Assembly: GCA_016297535.1 (NCBI GenBank)
Contig: JAEDGL010000017.1
Location: 1 to 25,295, forward strand
Direction of reading: 5' to 3'
DNA length: 25,295 nt
Origin: Clostridia bacterium
GTDB lineage: Bacteria; Bacillota; Clostridia; Christensenellales; Aristaeellaceae
In this document: piece after piece, positions 23,059-25,295 of the stretch
Position numbering within the stretch: position 1 is the stretch's first letter
Layout: each line of letters starts with the position of its first letter
Translations under genes and position numbers: made by a program
The notes under the pieces: model-generated
What the model saw: the letters and a program-made list of their open reading frames with translations, nothing else
Database searches by the model: none
What the model was told of the DNA's origin: nothing

Positions 23059-23081
23059 TGATAAGGAAAAGAGGCGTTTGT

Positions 23082-24323
23082 ATGATCAAACATCCTACCA
23101 GAGCACTCAGGCTGACCGCTCTGCTGCTGATGATCTCGCTGCTGGTAACAGGCTGCGCGCTCCTGCCTACGGCCATCAGCGGCACCGTCCGGGGCCCCGT
23201 GTACAGCGGCGATACGGTTACCATCAGCGTGGAGGAATATGAGCGGCTGCTCAAGTATGCCGAGCTGGAGGAAATGCGCCAGATCGTCAGCGAATACTTT
23301 TATCAGGAGCCGGATGAACAGGCCATGCTCGACGGGGCGGCCATGGGAATGCTCTATGGACTCGAGGATCCCTATACCTTCTATTATGATACGGAAGCCT
23401 TCCAGAAAATGTGGGAGGAGGACGAGGGCGAGTACGCCGGCATCGGCATTCAGATTATGGCAAACTACAACACGGGCGTGTGCACCATAACCCGCGTGTT
23501 CCTTGACAGCCCCGCGCTGGAGGTGGGCGTGCGCCGCGGCGATATTCTGACCCGCGTGGAGGATATCGATGTAACCGCCGTCAACCTTTCCGACGCCGTG
23601 GATATTATGCGCGGCGAAATTGGCAAGCCTGTCAACGTGCAGGTGATGCGCGATGGCGAGCTGATGGATTTTGTGATTACCCGCGCGGTGGTGCATACCA
23701 ACTGGGTAAACTCCTGCATGCTGGATGAGCAGATTGGCTACATCAGCCTGTACGAGTTCAGCGGAGACTGCGCGCCCACCTTTGCCGTTCAGATGAATCA
23801 GCTGCTGGGCCAGGGCGCCAGGGCACTGGTGCTGGATCTGCGCGACAACCCCGGCGGCTGGGTGGATGACGCCCAGAAAATTGCCGATCTGTTTTTGCCG
23901 GAGGGTACGCTGGCCACGCTGACCTATCGCGACGGAACCACCGAATACTATCACCTTACCACCGATGGCAAGGAGATTGATATTCCGCTGGTTGTACTGA
24001 TCAACGAGTTTTCCGCTTCCGCCAGCGAAATCCTCTCCGGCGCACTGCAGGATTACGGCCGCGCCACCATTGTGGGCGTACAATCCTACGGCAAGGGCGT
24101 TGTGCAGTATGTGCTGCCCGTTGGCAGCCGGGGCGCGGGCATGCAGTTGACCGTTGCGCAGTATTTTACGCCCAACGGCAACGAGGTGCACAAGGTAGGC
24201 ATCACCCCCGATGTGGTCGCCGAGTGGCCGGAGGAGGATGGCAACATGTACCAGCTGGGCGACCTGAACGATGCGCAGCTGCGGGTAGCCTACGAAAAGG
24301 CGCTTGAGCTGCTGGCGCAATAA
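23082..24323 (+). CDS. S41 family C-terminal processing peptidase, lipoprotein
   Basis: The 413-residue protein has a lipoprotein signal peptide (positive N-terminus, then LLLMISLLVTGC, lipid attachment at Cys25). A PDZ domain lies at about 118-200 (GIGIQIMANYNTG, SPALEVGVRRGDILTRVED) and the tail-specific protease domain at about 215-400. By comparison with CtpB the catalytic residues are Ser313 (SASASEI), Lys338 (SYGKGVVQ) and Gln342, all present, with RDNPGGWVDDA as the oxyanion region. It acts at the outer face of the membrane. An earlier ATG at 23025 would destroy the signal peptide, so 23082 is chosen. CtpB-like sporulation signalling is possible but not shown. Confidence 0.92.
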   Translation: MIKHPTRALRLTALLLMISLLVTGCALLPTAISGTVRGPVYSGDTVTISVEEYERLLKYAELEEMRQIVSEYFYQEPDEQAMLDGAAMGMLYGLEDPYTFYYDTEAFQKMWEEDEGEYAGIGIQIMANYNTGVCTITRVFLDSPALEVGVRRGDILTRVEDIDVTAVNLSDAVDIMRGEIGKPVNVQVMRDGELMDFVITRAVVHTNWVNSCMLDEQIGYISLYEFSGDCAPTFAVQMNQLLGQGARALVLDLRDNPGGWVDDAQKIADLFLPEGTLATLTYRDGTTEYYHLTTDGKEIDIPLVVLINEFSASASEILSGALQDYGRATIVGVQSYGKGVVQYVLPVGSRGAGMQLTVAQYFTPNGNEVHKVGITPDVVAEWPEEDGNMYQLGDLNDAQLRVAYEKALELLAQ

Positions 24324-24343
24324 TACACTGCAACGATCTGTGC

Positions 24344-24349
24344 TATACT
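24344..24349 (+). promoter_or_regulatory. Possible -10 element before the discoidin-domain gene
   Basis: TATACT lies 21 nt before the ATG, in the 47-nt gap after the S41 gene; no good -35 is seen 17 nt upstream. The gene may instead be read through from the regulator-protease pair. Confidence 0.35.
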
Positions 24350-24370
24350 CAAGACAGGAGGAGAAGTACC

Positions 24371-25153
24371 ATGGTACGTCTGGAATTGCGCGATGCAAAC
24401 GGCCAGCTGCTTGCGCAGAGCGAGCATCCCTGCGAGGCGCTTTTGTGCGCGAACCGCATCTATGAACAGGGTGATGTGATCATCGTTTCCTGTAGCGGGT
24501 CCAAACATCTGTGGGTGCAGATGGATGAAACCCTGCCCGCGGGAGAGGTGTATGTGCCCAATGGAAGCATGACCTGGCGCGTTCCCTTTGGCGAGCACCG
24601 CCGTGCGTATAGCCCCGCCGCCTTTGTGGGCGGGCGCCATATCGTTTCCGCCCGCCAGATGGAGGCGCAGGAGATCGCCGCCCGCCGCAATGTGGCCGGC
24701 AATCCTGCGGACCTGCGCGGCGACACCGATTTTTATCCTCACGCTACGGCCAATGTGGAAACCCGCAACGAATCCGTCTTTGCGGCGCGCAATGTGATTG
24801 ACGGTTTGCGCCACAACATCAGCCACGGCGACTGGCCGTACCAGAGCTGGGGTATTGGCGCGCGCGAGGATGCCTGGTGCAGGCTGGATTTTGGCCGCGA
24901 GGTATGCGTGGATGAAATGGCGCTTACCCTGCGCGCGGATTTCCCTCATGACGCCTACTGGACCCATGGACACGTGGTGCTCAGCGATGGCGCAGAGGTG
25001 GCCTACGACCTGCAAAAAACCGGCGATCGCCAGTATATCCGCCTGGGCGAGCACAAAGTAACGTGGATGCGTCTGGAGCGTATGCAAAAGAGCGATGACC
25101 CCTCCGCGTTTCCGGCATTGATCGAGTGGGAGGTTTTTGGCCGCGACGCCTGA
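24371..25153 (+). CDS. Protein with C-terminal discoidin (F5/8 type C)-like carbohydrate-binding domain
   Basis: The 260-residue protein has no signal peptide or membrane segment. The N-terminal half (about 1-90) is beta-rich, with VRLELRDANGQLLAQ and GDVIIVSCSGSKHLWVQMD. The C-terminal half (about 120-258) looks like a galactose-binding-like/discoidin fold: YPHATANVETRN, FAARNVIDGLRHN, WPYQSWGIGAREDAWCRLDFG, VDEMALTLRADFPHD and a closing LIEWEVFGRDA. Such domains bind sugars, but why it is cytoplasmic is unclear. ATG 24371 has AGGAGGAG 7-8 nt upstream. I do not know a characterised member. Confidence 0.7.
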   Translation: MVRLELRDANGQLLAQSEHPCEALLCANRIYEQGDVIIVSCSGSKHLWVQMDETLPAGEVYVPNGSMTWRVPFGEHRRAYSPAAFVGGRHIVSARQMEAQEIAARRNVAGNPADLRGDTDFYPHATANVETRNESVFAARNVIDGLRHNISHGDWPYQSWGIGAREDAWCRLDFGREVCVDEMALTLRADFPHDAYWTHGHVVLSDGAEVAYDLQKTGDRQYIRLGEHKVTWMRLERMQKSDDPSAFPALIEWEVFGRDA

Positions 25154-25193
25154 CCGCCCCGGTCATGGCTTGCCCGGCCTCCCGAAGCAATCA

Positions 25194-25231
25194 GAAACCC
25201 TCCGTATGGTTAAGATCATACGGAGGGTTTC
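25194..25231. terminator. Perfect 15-bp hairpin after the discoidin-domain gene
   Basis: GAAACCCTCCGTATG (25194-25208), loop GTTAAGAT, CATACGGAGGGTTTC (25217-25231). The stem is perfect over 15 bp and its 3' arm ends GGGTTTC. It lies 40 nt after the stop codon and is palindromic enough to act in both directions, though the T-run is short. Confidence 0.75.
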
Positions 25232-25236
25232 AGCAT

Positions 25237-25269
25237 GTCAAAAAAGCTCGCTTCGCGATCTTTTCCGAC
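25237..25269. repeat. Dispersed palindromic repeat, copy 2
   Basis: GTCAAAAAAGCTCGC-TTC-GCGATCTTTTCCGAC, an imperfect palindrome bounded by GTC and GAC. It shares both halves with the copy at 14596-14630; the loop and outer bases differ. It lies 5 nt after the terminator hairpin. No gene is seen from 25154 to the window end. Confidence 0.7.
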
Positions 25270-25295
25270 AGAAACTGGCGGAAATGTTTTCGGCA

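Noticed and set aside
23031..24398. Minus-strand open frame of 455 codons
   Set aside because: Shadow of the S41 protease, whose catalytic residues and lipobox are intact.

Overview
The window looks like a chromosomal segment of a GC-rich, endospore-forming member of the Clostridia (Bacillota). The evidence is: sporulation genes (spoVAC, spoVAD, spoVAE and a 26-codon spoVM); strong AGGAGG-type ribosome binding sites before nearly every gene; a long-form PurL; and an inosinate branch that uses a transformylase-only protein plus a PurO-type IMP cyclohydrolase in place of bifunctional PurH. I see no phage, transposase, CRISPR array, tRNA or rRNA.

Layout. (1) 1-8190, minus strand: a purine operon in the order purE-purF-purM-purN-purO-purH(transformylase)-purD-purL, with purL running off the left edge. 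Its promoter (8028-8056) is followed by a leader of about 140 nt with nested pairing, a terminator-like hairpin and a short overlapping reading frame, so attenuation is plausible. (2) 8191-12774, minus: a compact operon queH-birA-P1 family peptidase-acpS-nnr. The Nnr protein has an unusual C-terminal tail resembling clostridial inorganic pyrophosphatase. (3) 12897-15201, plus: an uncharacterised 45-codon His/Cys-rich ORF, then spoVAC-spoVAD-spoVAE, with about 300 bp of palindromic repeats between spoVAD and spoVAE. (4) 15205-15478, minus: spoVM preceded by a small membrane protein, converging on spoVAE with only 3 nt between stop codons. (5) 15555-16643, minus: a PfkB-family sugar kinase with its own promoter and a LacI-type operator-like site. 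(6) 16815-21770, minus: purC followed by a CapE/FnlA-like nucleotide-sugar dehydratase, a GNAT acetyltransferase, a MATE exporter and a beta-propeller lactonase. All are tightly spaced and end at a strong bidirectional terminator. (7) 21991-25153, plus: a PucR/CdaR-type regulator divergent from purC, an S41 lipoprotein protease, and a discoidin-domain protein, followed by a 15-bp perfect hairpin and a dispersed palindromic repeat.

Together, the pur genes cover PRPP to IMP except for the PurB and PurK steps, which are not in the window. The purE and purC promoters share a CGAACG element that may be the common operator. The spoVA proteins and SpoVM act in spore DPA uptake and coat attachment, so both developmental compartments are represented back to back. 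The best leads are the structured purE leader, the Nnr-pyrophosphatase-like fusion, the new small ORF at the head of spoVA, the palindromic repeat family, and the mixed purC operon.
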